Below, one piece after another: positions 33,899-42,448 of a stretch of DNA of 64,000 nucleotides. The notes beneath the pieces were generated by a model, which saw nothing but the letters and a program-made list of their open reading frames with translations, did no database searches and was not told the DNA's origin. Every line of letters begins with the position of its first letter. Position 1 is the first letter of the stretch. Source of the DNA: Ellagibacter isourolithinifaciens (GTDB taxonomy: Bacteria; Actinomycetota; Coriobacteriia; Coriobacteriales; Eggerthellaceae); NCBI RefSeq assembly GCF_008831035.1, contig NZ_WAJR01000010.1, positions 1 to 64,000 of the forward strand, read 5' to 3'. The position numbers and the translations under genes were made by a program.

Positions 33899-34435
33899 CT
33901 AAACGCGGCACCTTTCCCGCATGCGCACCACAACCACCGCAATGGCGACTGCCACAAGCGCGCCTGCGGTATCAACACCGACATCGAACGGCTGCCCACT
34001 TCGACCCGCAACGAACAGCTGGTGGAACTCATCGAAGCAGGCATACACGAAGGCGATAACCACCGCGCCCACCGCCGCAGGGGCGATCTTCCGCGTGATC
34101 CGAATCGCCTGGGAAGATCGAAGCACCTGACCCTGGCGAAGTGTCGCGAAGGCGAGCAGACCCAACACGGCGTACTCGCTGAAATGCCCCGCCTTTCGCA
34201 CGGGGAAGCTGAGCGATTCCACGACAGCTGCCTGCTCGTCGGACGACATGCCGGAATAGCCCGGCCACACCGTCGAGAGTACGACAGACGTCACGCCATC
34301 GCTCATGCCCTGAGAGTGGTCGCCGTCGTTTGCCGACATGAAGAAGATGAACCCCATCCACACAAGGAGCGCCACGACGCACGCCGCAAGCCGCACGCAT
34401 TCCTCGCGATGCTCATTTGACGCAGAAGATGACAT
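33899..34435 (-). CDS. VanZ-like family membrane protein
   Basis: A 178-residue protein with four hydrophobic helices and the VanZ pattern: an N-terminal FIFFMSANDGDHS after helix 1, KAGHFSEYAVLGLLAF, and YACFDEFHQLFVAGRSGQPFDVGVDT. VanZ is linked to teicoplanin resistance in enterococci, but most homologues have no known function and are thought to act at the envelope. ATG at 34435. It lies alone between a terminator and the threonine aldolase gene. Confidence 0.88.
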   Translation of the reverse strand: MSSSASNEHREECVRLAACVVALLVWMGFIFFMSANDGDHSQGMSDGVTSVVLSTVWPGYSGMSSDEQAAVVESLSFPVRKAGHFSEYAVLGLLAFATLRQGQVLRSSQAIRITRKIAPAAVGAVVIAFVYACFDEFHQLFVAGRSGQPFDVGVDTAGALVAVAIAVVVVRMRERCRV

Positions 34436-34469
34436 GATTCCTATCTTTTCTCTTTCGATGGCATGAAAA

Positions 34470-34493
34470 CGGGGCCGGCATTTGCCAGCCCCG
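34470..34493 (-). terminator. Intrinsic terminator
   Basis: CGGGGCCGGC/GCCAGCCCCG stem (one mismatch) with loop ATTT. On the minus strand it is followed by TTTTC, ending the ArsB-type permease transcript about 40 bases past its stop. Confidence 0.75.
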
Positions 34494-34531
34494 ATTCGAT
34501 CGCTTGGTTCGCCCGCCTTACACGTCACACC

Positions 34532-35806
34532 CTACATCGGCGGGAAGCGCACGACAAGGTACACAGCCGACACGGCGATGGTGACAAGCATGATCGGGAA
34601 GCCGTATTTCAAGAAGCCCATGAACGTGATCTCGGTGCCGTGCTTCTTGGCGATGTCGGACATGACGACGTTCGCCGACGCGCCGATAAGCGTGCCGTTG
34701 CCGCCGAGGCAAGCGCCGAGCGACACCGCCCACCACAGGGGCATAACGTCCATGCCGGTTGCCTCCATGGAAAGCAGGATCGGGATCATCGTGGCCACGA
34801 ACGGGATGTTGTCGAGGAAGCTCGAGATGATGGCCGAGGCGATGAGCAACACAAGCATGGCGATAAAGGTCGACCCTCCCGTGACGTCGATCAAGGCCTG
34901 TGCGAGCATGCCGATGACGCCAACCTCGGACAAGGCGCCGACCACGATGAAGAGGCCCGCGAAGAAGACGAGCGTCGTCCATTCCACATGCGCGAGGGCC
35001 TCCTCGATGCGCTCGCCCGAGATGAGCATGAGGATGCCCGCGGCCGTAAGCGCAACGACGCAGGACTCGACGCCGAGCGATCCGTGCAGCATGAAGCCCG
35101 CCGTCACGAGGATGATCATGATGACGCTCTGGCGAAGAAGCGTGGGGTTCTTGATTTCCTCGCGCTCGTCGCGCTCCATGAGGGCGCGCTTGTGCTCCTC
35201 GTCGACTTTGAACTTGCGGCCGAACAGCAGATAGAACAGCCCGATCATCACGATGAGGCAGATGATCGCCGCGGGCGCGTCGACCATGACGAAGTCCGCA
35301 AACGAGAGGCCCGCGGCCGAGCCGATCATGATGTTGGGCGGGTCGCCGATGAGGGTCGCGGTGCCACCGATGTTGGAGGCCATGATCTCGGCGAGGAAGA
35401 ACGGCAGGGGGTCAAGGTCGAGCAGACGGCAGACCGTGACCGTCATGGGACCGATGAGCAGGACCGTCGTCACGTTGTCGAGCAGGGCCGAGAGCACCGC
35501 GGTCAGGCAGACGAAGAGCACCATCACTAGCCAGGGGTTGCCCTTCGCAAGGCGCGCGCACTTGATAGCGAGGTACTCGAAAAGCCCCGATAGCTTCACC
35601 ACGGCGACGAAGAGCATCATGCCCAAAAGCACGCCGAGCGTGTTGAAGTCGACGTGTTCCATAGCCGCGTCGAAGCTGACCACGTGGAGGATGAGCAGGA
35701 CCATCGCGCCGACGACGGCAGCGAGCGCGCGATGAATCTTCTCGGTTACGATTGCCACCATGACGACGATGAACACGACGATGGCGATTATCTGGGTTGT
35801 GCCCAT
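34532..35806 (-). CDS. ArsB/NhaD/CitM-type ion permease (SLC13 clan)
   Basis: A 424-residue membrane protein of about eleven helices with the paired re-entrant motifs typical of this clan: LLDNVTTVLLIGPMT, IGGTATLIGDPPNIMIGSA, then SSFLDNIPFVATMIPI and LGGNGTLIGASANV. The closest group is the P-protein/ArsB-NhaD branch, so it may move arsenite, Na+/H+ or an organic anion; nothing nearby identifies the substrate. It is monocistronic, with a clear terminator. Confidence 0.85.
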   Translation of the reverse strand: MGTTQIIAIVVFIVVMVAIVTEKIHRALAAVVGAMVLLILHVVSFDAAMEHVDFNTLGVLLGMMLFVAVVKLSGLFEYLAIKCARLAKGNPWLVMVLFVCLTAVLSALLDNVTTVLLIGPMTVTVCRLLDLDPLPFFLAEIMASNIGGTATLIGDPPNIMIGSAAGLSFADFVMVDAPAAIICLIVMIGLFYLLFGRKFKVDEEHKRALMERDEREEIKNPTLLRQSVIMIILVTAGFMLHGSLGVESCVVALTAAGILMLISGERIEEALAHVEWTTLVFFAGLFIVVGALSEVGVIGMLAQALIDVTGGSTFIAMLVLLIASAIISSFLDNIPFVATMIPILLSMEATGMDVMPLWWAVSLGACLGGNGTLIGASANVVMSDIAKKHGTEITFMGFLKYGFPIMLVTIAVSAVYLVVRFPPM

Positions 35807-35990
35807 GCGGTTCCTTTACTGTTCGATTTTTCGCATTCGAATCAGTATCCATGAAGAAGGGGGCCTTGTCATCAACATTTAAGTTGGAAAAGCCGCAAAT
35901 CTCGGCGGATGCATTCAAAGATGCCGCGGATATATCAAGGCCACAGTGACAATAGGCGGCTAATGCTGAAACACTCCGAGGAACGCAATA

Positions 35991-37526
35991 TTATCGCTTG
36001 CCTTCGTCCACCAGGTCCATCAAACGCTGCTGGGAGTTCACACCAAGCTTTTGATAGATATGGTAGATATGCGATTTGATAGTGGCAGGCGTCACCATTA
36101 GCTGCCCAGCAATGTACTCGGCGTTACGCCCCTTTGCGAGAAGCGCAAACACTTCGGTTTCGCGCGGGGTGAGTGAATACTTGCGCGACACCTCTTCGCA
36201 ACGGTCTTGAAAGCCCTCTGAGTAAAACGGCTCTCCCCCATCACAAGTGCTCGCGGAGGGTATCACCTCCACCTCCTCGGGCTTCGAGACCGCTTCTATC
36301 GCCTTTTGCGCCGCAACGTTGATGAGCGAATCAAGCCGCCTTTTCGTCTTCGACTCATCACCACCGTAAACAGAGAACGCCACAACAATAACTACAACGA
36401 AAACGCAAGTGAACAGGTAGAGACTTTCACTCTCGAGGCGGAATACGAAAGCGGCGGCGTAGGCTAGAAGACATCCGATAAAGAAACCAACCCACGACGG
36501 AATTTGACGAAGCGCGAAACGGCGCACGGGATGCAGACGGAACTCATAGTTCTCGATGCTCACCGAGAACCAAGTGAACATTTGATTATGCGCAAGCGTC
36601 GCCAAGGCAACGCACGCCCAAATCACACGCAAAGGACCCTCAAACAGGGGCATCATGAGAAGGCTTACTACCAAAAGTGGCAAAGCGATACGCTGAACAA
36701 CCCCCACATCGATGTCGACACGCGAGCCAAGCACGCACCAGACAACTGCGAGAGCAACACCGAAGATGCCGCTTGCACCGCCCACGAGCGCTGCCATGAA
36801 GCCTTGATAACACACCTCAATGCTCATAAGTCCATACACCGCACCACAACTCGCGACGGAAAAGAACGCGGGAGCAGACAAGTCGGGCACGCGGCGAAAA
36901 TCCTGCACATTCGGGATAGAGCTTTTCGGAATGGAGCGCGCAATCATCGCAGCAGACAAGACCGAAATGAAGAGGATGAGACACAATTCGAGCATACTCA
37001 CCCACAGCTCTCCCGCAGCGTTCACGATAACGAACAGGAATGTGCCGCCAACCCCTCCCGAGACCACCACCCTCATGGTGAACGACGACTCCATTAGACT
37101 GAATATTACGCACCAGTACGTAGCCAAGATTGCTTGGGAAATTCCGAGCAACGCCCACGAAATCTCAAGAACGATAATCGGGAGAGCACCTGTCGCAGTG
37201 TAGGCGCACGCGCATATCATGGGCAAAAACGACACGATCAGCGCAGCGACCGCAAGTCTATCTCGATTTTTGAAAAATAAATCAGCTTTCACCGCAAAGA
37301 AGCCAAAGGCGAAAGCAAGCGTCAACACAGAAATGCATCGTATAAAAATTGCCGTCTGAATATCGCAAAACGACAGAAGCGGGAGTGACGGCGAGAACAC
37401 CGCCGACAATTCCCAACCTATCAAACACGAAAAGCCGGCAACCGCCACCGCGAATAGCGATGCGACGCCGGCTTGCCGCCGAGTCGCCCCCTCCGACGAT
37501 GCATCTTCCCCTTCGACGCTTTCCAT
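35991..37526 (-). CDS. LuxR-family regulator with 12-helix membrane sensor domain
   Basis: A 511-residue protein. Residues about 20-395 hold some twelve hydrophobic helices resembling a transporter fold; the C-terminal 65 residues are a LuxR helix-turn-helix (SLTPRETEVFALLAKGRN, then YIAGQLMVTPATIKSHIYH). This architecture is expanded in Eggerthella and relatives, where such genes flank molybdenum enzyme clusters and respond to their substrates. It diverges from the zinc-ribbon and transhydroxylase-like genes and is probably their regulator. ATG at 37526 has GGGGGAGAGG before it; an in-frame ATG at 37544 lacks a site. Confidence 0.9.
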   Translation of the reverse strand: MESVEGEDASSEGATRRQAGVASLFAVAVAGFSCLIGWELSAVFSPSLPLLSFCDIQTAIFIRCISVLTLAFAFGFFAVKADLFFKNRDRLAVAALIVSFLPMICACAYTATGALPIIVLEISWALLGISQAILATYWCVIFSLMESSFTMRVVVSGGVGGTFLFVIVNAAGELWVSMLELCLILFISVLSAAMIARSIPKSSIPNVQDFRRVPDLSAPAFFSVASCGAVYGLMSIEVCYQGFMAALVGGASGIFGVALAVVWCVLGSRVDIDVGVVQRIALPLLVVSLLMMPLFEGPLRVIWACVALATLAHNQMFTWFSVSIENYEFRLHPVRRFALRQIPSWVGFFIGCLLAYAAAFVFRLESESLYLFTCVFVVVIVVAFSVYGGDESKTKRRLDSLINVAAQKAIEAVSKPEEVEVIPSASTCDGGEPFYSEGFQDRCEEVSRKYSLTPRETEVFALLAKGRNAEYIAGQLMVTPATIKSHIYHIYQKLGVNSQQRLMDLVDEGKR

Positions 37527-37745
37527 ACCTCTCCCCCTAAACATCTGGGTATGACACGACCCCTCAAGTTGCTCTCATTTCAATATTACCAGCTGTCGAC
37601 CAGGCACACCCAATAAAAGATACTCCATTTAGTTAAAAGAGAGGCGCGCTTAAAAAAGGTGTCCCGCTGGCAACAAGAAGGCTGTCAAGCTGGCTTCTCG
37701 TTTTTCCGATGCGCCTTTCAACCAAACGAGCGAGAGGGGAAATTC
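37527..37745. promoter_or_regulatory. Divergent control region of LuxR and molybdenum enzyme genes
   Basis: AT-richer than its surroundings (for example CAATAAAAGATACTCC and AGTTAAAAGAG), as expected for back-to-back promoters. I cannot assign -10/-35 pairs or a regulator site with confidence. Confidence 0.4.
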
Positions 37746-38015
37746 ATGTGTTTCAGACCACCAAGCGTCGATCAGGGTCCTGTCAAATGTCCGAAATGCG
37801 GAGCAATGGTTGACCCAAGCCTCGATGCATGTCCCAAGTGCGGAGCCAAAGCGACTACCGCCGTCGGGGCGCCGCCCGTGCCAGGGGCGCCAAGCGCACC
37901 TTCGATTCCAAAGGTCCCCGGTGCAGCGGGTGCACCTTCCGTACCGAGTGTGCCAAAGACACCGAGCGTTCCCTCTGTCCCCGGAGCGCCAAAAGTCAAT
38001 GTGCCTCGGGGGTAG
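37746..38015 (+). CDS. Small zinc-ribbon protein with proline/alanine repeat tail
   Basis: An 89-residue protein. Residues 14-33 form a zinc ribbon (CPKCGAMVDPSLDACPKCG). The rest is a degenerate repeat built of P-x-V/A-P-G-A-P and P-S-V/I-P-K units, which should be extended and flexible. I do not recognise a function; it may be an assembly or scaffold factor for the molybdenum enzyme that follows 95 bp later. ATG follows GAGAGGGGAA. Confidence 0.7.
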   Translation: MCFRPPSVDQGPVKCPKCGAMVDPSLDACPKCGAKATTAVGAPPVPGAPSAPSIPKVPGAAGAPSVPSVPKTPSVPSVPGAPKVNVPRG

Positions 38016-38110
38016 CCAAAAGCGATTATTTGGGGACACGCAGCATTTAATCCATGGATAAGCCGGGGAAATCCCGACTCAATCAGACGAGAGCAAGGAG
38101 AGGAGCACGC

Positions 38111-40732
38111 ATGAGCAAGAACGCAAAGGGGACACCGATTGTCAAGGGCCTCGGATTTGACAGCTTCGGACTCGGCGCCAACGCCTGCACAGTTGACATC
38201 GATGAGGAGGCGAACAAAATCCTGCGTATCAGGCCGTTTCACTTCGACGAGCATCAAACTCCCGAGGAATTAAACGCCTGGAAAATCGAAGCAAGGGGAA
38301 AAACCTTCGAGCCGGGCTTTAAAACACTGATTTCGCCATTGTCGCTTTGCTACAAGAAGCGCGTCTATTCTAAAAACCGCATTCCCTACCCTATGAAGCG
38401 CATTGACTGGGATCCGGCGGGGGAACGCAATCCACAAAATCGCGGCACAAGCGGTTATGAGCGCATCAGCTGGGACGAGGCAGCAGAAATCGTTGCAGCC
38501 GAAATAAAGCGCATGCATGATGAATATGCCCCGGAGGCAATCCTATGCGAAATTGACGGCCACGGCGAAACGAAAGTGGTGCACGCGAGCCACGGCTGTA
38601 TTACCCATCTACTCGATCTGTGCGGCGGGTTTACCTTGCAGTCCCGCCAGCCCGACAGCTGGGAAGGCTGGTATTGGGGCGCCAAGCATATCTGGGGCAT
38701 GGACCCGCTCGGACAACAGAACAAGCAGAACAACGTAATCAAAGACATTTCCGAAAATGGCGATGCAGTGTTGTTCTGGGGCTGCGACCCTGAGACCACT
38801 CCCCTCGGCTGGGGAGGATACATGGCAAGCCGAATCTGCTTCTGGTTCACAGAGATTGGGGTGAAGCAAATTCACATCTCCCCCGACGTGAACTATGCCA
38901 ATGCCGTGCACGCCGACAAGTGGATCCCCGTCCTTCCCAACACCGACGCCGCGCTGCAGCTTGCCATCGCCTATACCTGGATAAAGGACGGAACCTTCGA
39001 CCAGGAATATCTCGACACTCATGCCGTTGGCTTCGAGAACTTCAAGTACTACGTTTTAGGCGGCGAGGACGGCGTTCCGAAGACGCCGAAGTGGGCCGAA
39101 AAGATCTGCGGCGTGCCTTCCTACACCATCAAGGCGCTCGCCCGCTACTGGGCCAAGCACGCAGTCTCCATCGCGCATTGCAACGGCGGCTCGTTCATCC
39201 GCTCATGCTTCGCGCATGAACCAGCACGTCTCGAAGTGGCACTTCTGGGCATGCAAGGTCTCGGAAAGCCTGGCGCTAACCAGTTCAAATTCATGGAGTG
39301 GACACTCTTCGGCATTCCCACGCTTGACCCCCTGCCTCCTTCAACGCATATCCCCAGTCTGGGAGCTGCGTATCGCGGATACGTCACCGGAACCAAGACA
39401 AGCTTCATCCCCAAGACCATGATTCCCGAAGCAATCATGAATCCACCCGTCTCATGGTACGGACACATCTCCGCTGGCTTGCCTCGTGAAGACCAGTTTG
39501 ACGGCCCTTACACCTTCCCGCCCGAAGGCGGAAGCCGCGTGCACATGATTTGGTCCGATTCTCCCTGCTGGGAAACATGCTGGAACGGCGGATTCAAAAT
39601 GCAGGATGCGCTGCGCGACGAGTCGATCGAGTGCGTCGTGGTGCAGCATCCCTGGATGGAAAACGACACCATGTTCGCCGACATCATCCTTCCCTCGAAT
39701 ACCAAATTCGAAACGGAAGACATCGGTACGGATTGCGACTCAGGCCAGTGGAACGTCGTGTTCTATGAGCGCCAGGCAATTAAGCCTTTAGGCGAGTCTA
39801 AGTCTGACAAGGAAGTCGTCGCAGAAGTAGCCAAGAAACTCGAGAAGTTCGGCGGCATTTACGAGGATATCTACGACAAATATCTGGGGGGGAAAACCGA
39901 CGACGAATGGATTCGCGTGGGCTTTGACACAAGTGGTGCTCCCGAAGGCATGTCCTTTGAAGAATTCAAAGAGAAGCAGTACTACGCCTTCCCCACTCGC
40001 GAGGACTGGAAAGACATCCCCGCTGGCGTGCGTGAGTTCCACGACGATCCCGAGGCAAACCCGCTCCGCACACCATCCGGCAAGCTGGAGTACTACTCCA
40101 CCACGCTTGCGCAGAACTTCCCCGACGACAAAGAACGTGGCCCCATTCCGCATTGGGTTGACGAAGGCGCTGGGCATCAGGAACGCCAGTATCTGGAGCG
40201 CGGTCGTAAGTATCCGTTCCTGCTGGTATCTAACCACCCGCATTTCCGCGTACATGCCCAGCACGACGACGTCACGTGGTTCCGCGAAATGGAAACCTGC
40301 AAAGTAACCGGGCCCGACGGCTACAAATATGAACCCGTATGGGTGAACCCAATAGATGCGGGCAAGCTCAGTCTCGAAACGGGAGATGTGGTGCGCGTGT
40401 ACAACGAGCGCGGTGCCGTACTTGGCGGCGTTATCGTGTCAGAGCGCATTATGCCAGGCGCAGTTTATCAGGATCACGGCGCGCGCTGCGACTCCATTGT
40501 ATTAGGAGAGGGCGGTCTCGACCGCGGCGGCGCGAACAACCTTATCGCTCCAACCGCCTGCACGTCCAATCATGCCCACGGCGAAGTGACAAGCGGCTTT
40601 TTGGTAAACATCGAGAAGGTTGATGTGCACAAGCTTGCCGAGGAATATCCCGAAGCGTTCGAGCGCGACTACGATCCAGCGTGCGGTCTTGTTGCCACTG
40701 CGCGCGTCGTCAACGGAAAGGAAGGCGAATAG
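38111..40732 (+). CDS. Molybdopterin enzyme, pyrogallol-phloroglucinol transhydroxylase-like large subunit
   Basis: An 873-residue DMSO-reductase-family protein without Tat signal and without the N-terminal 4Fe-4S cysteines. The RQPDSWEGWYWGAKHIWG block (residues 179-196) matches the transhydroxylase of Pelobacter acidigallici, where an Asp-Ser pair (D182-S183 here) and an upstream histidine (H151 here) line the molybdenum site. The length (875 in Pelobacter) and the matching small subunit support the assignment. It probably acts on a polyhydroxylated aromatic in the cytoplasm, by hydroxyl transfer or reductive dehydroxylation as in related catechol dehydroxylases. ATG at 38111 follows AAGGAGAGGAG. 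Confidence 0.85.
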   Translation: MSKNAKGTPIVKGLGFDSFGLGANACTVDIDEEANKILRIRPFHFDEHQTPEELNAWKIEARGKTFEPGFKTLISPLSLCYKKRVYSKNRIPYPMKRIDWDPAGERNPQNRGTSGYERISWDEAAEIVAAEIKRMHDEYAPEAILCEIDGHGETKVVHASHGCITHLLDLCGGFTLQSRQPDSWEGWYWGAKHIWGMDPLGQQNKQNNVIKDISENGDAVLFWGCDPETTPLGWGGYMASRICFWFTEIGVKQIHISPDVNYANAVHADKWIPVLPNTDAALQLAIAYTWIKDGTFDQEYLDTHAVGFENFKYYVLGGEDGVPKTPKWAEKICGVPSYTIKALARYWAKHAVSIAHCNGGSFIRSCFAHEPARLEVALLGMQGLGKPGANQFKFMEWTLFGIPTLDPLPPSTHIPSLGAAYRGYVTGTKTSFIPKTMIPEAIMNPPVSWYGHISAGLPREDQFDGPYTFPPEGGSRVHMIWSDSPCWETCWNGGFKMQDALRDESIECVVVQHPWMENDTMFADIILPSNTKFETEDIGTDCDSGQWNVVFYERQAIKPLGESKSDKEVVAEVAKKLEKFGGIYEDIYDKYLGGKTDDEWIRVGFDTSGAPEGMSFEEFKEKQYYAFPTREDWKDIPAGVREFHDDPEANPLRTPSGKLEYYSTTLAQNFPDDKERGPIPHWVDEGAGHQERQYLERGRKYPFLLVSNHPHFRVHAQHDDVTWFREMETCKVTGPDGYKYEPVWVNPIDAGKLSLETGDVVRVYNERGAVLGGVIVSERIMPGAVYQDHGARCDSIVLGEGGLDRGGANNLIAPTACTSNHAHGEVTSGFLVNIEKVDVHKLAEEYPEAFERDYDPACGLVATARVVNGKEGE

Positions 40733-40734
40733 CC

Positions 40735-41562
40735 ATGGGCAAGGTTTTCATCTTCGATGCAGCAAAGTGCAACGGATGCCGCAACTGTCAGCTAGCATGC
40801 AAGGACGAGCATGTCGACAACGAATGGCTCCCCTATGCTAAACCCCAACCCGACACTGGGCAATTTTGGACCTCCATGGAAGAAATCATTCGAGGGCAAG
40901 TTCCCAAGGTGAAGGTATCCTACGTGATGCATCGCTGCCAACACTGCGACAACGCCCCATGCATGAAAGCCGCACCCGACGCGGTATATAAGCGCGAAGA
41001 TGGCTTGGTTATCATCGATCCCGTGAAGGCCGAAGGCAAGCGCGAGCTTGTAGATGCCTGCCCCTATGGCGCCATCTTCTGGAACGAGGAACTCTCAATA
41101 CCTCAAAAATGCACTGGATGCGCTCACCTGGTCGACGAGGGAGAACTTCCTCACTGCGTAGACGTATGTCCGCACGAAGCACTGCGCTTTGGGGACGAAG
41201 AGGATTTTGCTGACGAAATCGCAAAAGCCGAGGCCATCGCGCCCGAGCGGGCCGCCAGTGACGAGCCGCGCATGTACTATCTGAACCTGCCCAAGCGATT
41301 CATCGGCGGCATCATCGTTGATCTCGAGGCTGACGAAGTCATCATTGGGGCAAAGATCACACTCGAGAATCTCGATTCCGGCGAAATCAAGGTGACCGAA
41401 TCTGACGACTTCGGCGACTTCTGGTTCCACCAGATTCCCGCCGCAAAGTTTAGGGTATACGTCGAAGCCAATGGCTATCTCACTCGAGTCATCGAGGCAG
41501 ATACCACCAATGAAGATAAAAACATTGGTCCGATCGATCTCTATATTAACCAGTTAGGATAG
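40735..41562 (+). CDS. Fe-S small subunit with C-terminal beta-sandwich, transhydroxylase-like
   Basis: A 275-residue partner of the preceding subunit. Cysteine groups CNGCRNCQLAC, CQHCDNAPC, ACPYGAI and CTGC...CVDVCPHE can hold three to four 4Fe-4S clusters. Residues about 190-275 form a transthyretin/carboxypeptidase-regulatory-like domain (GAKITLENLDSGEIKVTE, then VYVEANGYL), the same addition found in the Pelobacter transhydroxylase beta subunit. No signal peptide is present. It starts two bases after the large-subunit stop. Confidence 0.88.
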   Translation: MGKVFIFDAAKCNGCRNCQLACKDEHVDNEWLPYAKPQPDTGQFWTSMEEIIRGQVPKVKVSYVMHRCQHCDNAPCMKAAPDAVYKREDGLVIIDPVKAEGKRELVDACPYGAIFWNEELSIPQKCTGCAHLVDEGELPHCVDVCPHEALRFGDEEDFADEIAKAEAIAPERAASDEPRMYYLNLPKRFIGGIIVDLEADEVIIGAKITLENLDSGEIKVTESDDFGDFWFHQIPAAKFRVYVEANGYLTRVIEADTTNEDKNIGPIDLYINQLG

Positions 41563-41585
41563 CAACGTCCCACGCAGCACTTTTC

Positions 41586-41618
41586 AAAGCCCAAGCCTCT
41601 ATAGGCTTGGGCTTTTTT
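41586..41618 (+). terminator. Intrinsic terminator of the transhydroxylase-like operon
   Basis: A 12-bp perfect stem (AAAGCCCAAGCC, 41586-41597, with GGCTTGGGCTTT, 41604-41615) followed by further T residues. Textbook rho-independent terminator. Confidence 0.92.
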
Positions 41619-41627
41619 ACTCCATAT

Positions 41628-41645
41628 TATCACTGTATCGTGATA
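41628..41645 (+). promoter_or_regulatory. Palindromic operator candidate before DUF4160 gene
   Basis: TATCAC (41628-41633) and GTGATA (41640-41645) form a perfect inverted repeat with a 6-bp centre, next to AT-rich TACTATATTATC that could supply a -10. Autoregulation by the downstream HTH-bearing protein would be typical of toxin-antitoxin loci. Confidence 0.5.
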
Positions 41646-41677
41646 CTATATTATCTGCAAGATTGAAAAGGGGAGCC

Positions 41678-41932
41678 GTGCCAGCACTTTCAACATTTTA
41701 CGGAATCGTGATTCGGATGTACTTTCTGCAATCAGAGCACAACCCTCCCCATGTTCATGCAATTTATGGCGAAGATACCGCCGCGTTCGATATCAATACA
41801 GGCGGATTGCTTGATGGCAAGTTGCCTGCACGCGCATCTGGGATGGTCAGGGAGTGGATTGGAATCAATCGCGATGCCCTGCTCAGCATGTGGGAAACGC
41901 AGGAGTTCAAGAAACTCGACCCACTGAGTTAA
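41678..41932 (+). CDS. DUF4160 family protein
   Basis: An 84-residue protein with the DUF4160 signature: TFYGIVIRMYF, EHNPPHVHAIYGE, DINTGGLLDGKLP and REWIGINRDAL. DUF4160 proteins are regularly paired with DUF2442 proteins and are suspected toxin or stress partners; the biochemistry is unknown. A GTG at 41678 with AAGGGGA before it is preferred to a TTG at 41663. The DUF2442 gene starts 11 bp after the stop. Confidence 0.82.
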   Translation: MPALSTFYGIVIRMYFLQSEHNPPHVHAIYGEDTAAFDINTGGLLDGKLPARASGMVREWIGINRDALLSMWETQEFKKLDPLS

Positions 41933-41943
41933 GGAGGTATTCA

Positions 41944-42378
41944 ATGTTTCACAAAATCAAAGATGTCTATCCACTACCCAATATGAAGCTTAGCGTTCTA
42001 TTCACCGACGGAACCACAAAGAAATATGATGTTGCCCCGCTCGCAATGAGAATTCCCACTTTCAAAGCCCTCGAAGACGACTCGTTGTTCAACGATGTCC
42101 AAGTAGACGTCGGCGGCTACGGCATCATATGGAATGACTACATCGATCTTTCGTGCGATGAGCTCTGGTATAACGGGGTCACAGAAAGCACGCCTTTTGA
42201 CGACCTTATGTCATTCGCTGACGCCTCAGAGCTGTGGGGGTTGAGCGAATCGACACTTCGCAAGGCAGTTTCATATGGAAAGATCGTCTCAGGTGTTGAT
42301 GCACGAAAATACGGGAAACAGTGGATCGTAACAAAAGACGCCATGCAGAGAGAATACGGCGATCCGGTTTCCGCATAG
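41944..42378 (+). CDS. DUF2442 protein with C-terminal helix-turn-helix
   Basis: A 144-residue protein: a DUF2442 domain (1-85; FHKIKDVYPLPNMKLSVLF, TFKALEDDSLFNDV and IDLSCDELWYNG) followed by an excisionase-like HTH (SFADASELWGLSESTLRKAV to KQWIVTKDAM). The HTH half suggests DNA binding and autoregulation, so this is the probable antitoxin-like partner of the DUF4160 protein. The ribosome site AAGGAGG is excellent. Base use is AT-richer than the region's core genes, consistent with acquisition. Confidence 0.82.
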   Translation: MFHKIKDVYPLPNMKLSVLFTDGTTKKYDVAPLAMRIPTFKALEDDSLFNDVQVDVGGYGIIWNDYIDLSCDELWYNGVTESTPFDDLMSFADASELWGLSESTLRKAVSYGKIVSGVDARKYGKQWIVTKDAMQREYGDPVSA

Positions 42379-42384
42379 CACAAA

Positions 42385-42417
42385 AAGGCCTGCCATCCGA
42401 AGCGGATCGCAGGCCTT
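42385..42417. terminator. Bidirectional hairpin terminator
   Basis: AAGGCCTGC/GCAGGCCTT outer stem (42385-42393, 42409-42417) stacked on an inner ATCCG/CGGAT stem. It lies between convergent genes and is preceded by A-rich sequence, so it can serve both strands. Confidence 0.85.
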
Positions 42418-42448
42418 GATAGATAAGTTCTTGAGACGTTGAAACTAG

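Noticed and set aside
32696-34420. A 574-residue plus-strand open frame
   Set aside because: It is antisense to the nitroreductase, threonine aldolase and VanZ genes, and is rich in arginine and histidine, as expected of a shadow frame in GC-rich DNA.
41594-41614. Relation between the terminators at 55-93 and 41586-41618
   Set aside because: Both contain CTTGGGC stems, but loops and flanks differ. Chance similarity of GC-rich terminators is enough.
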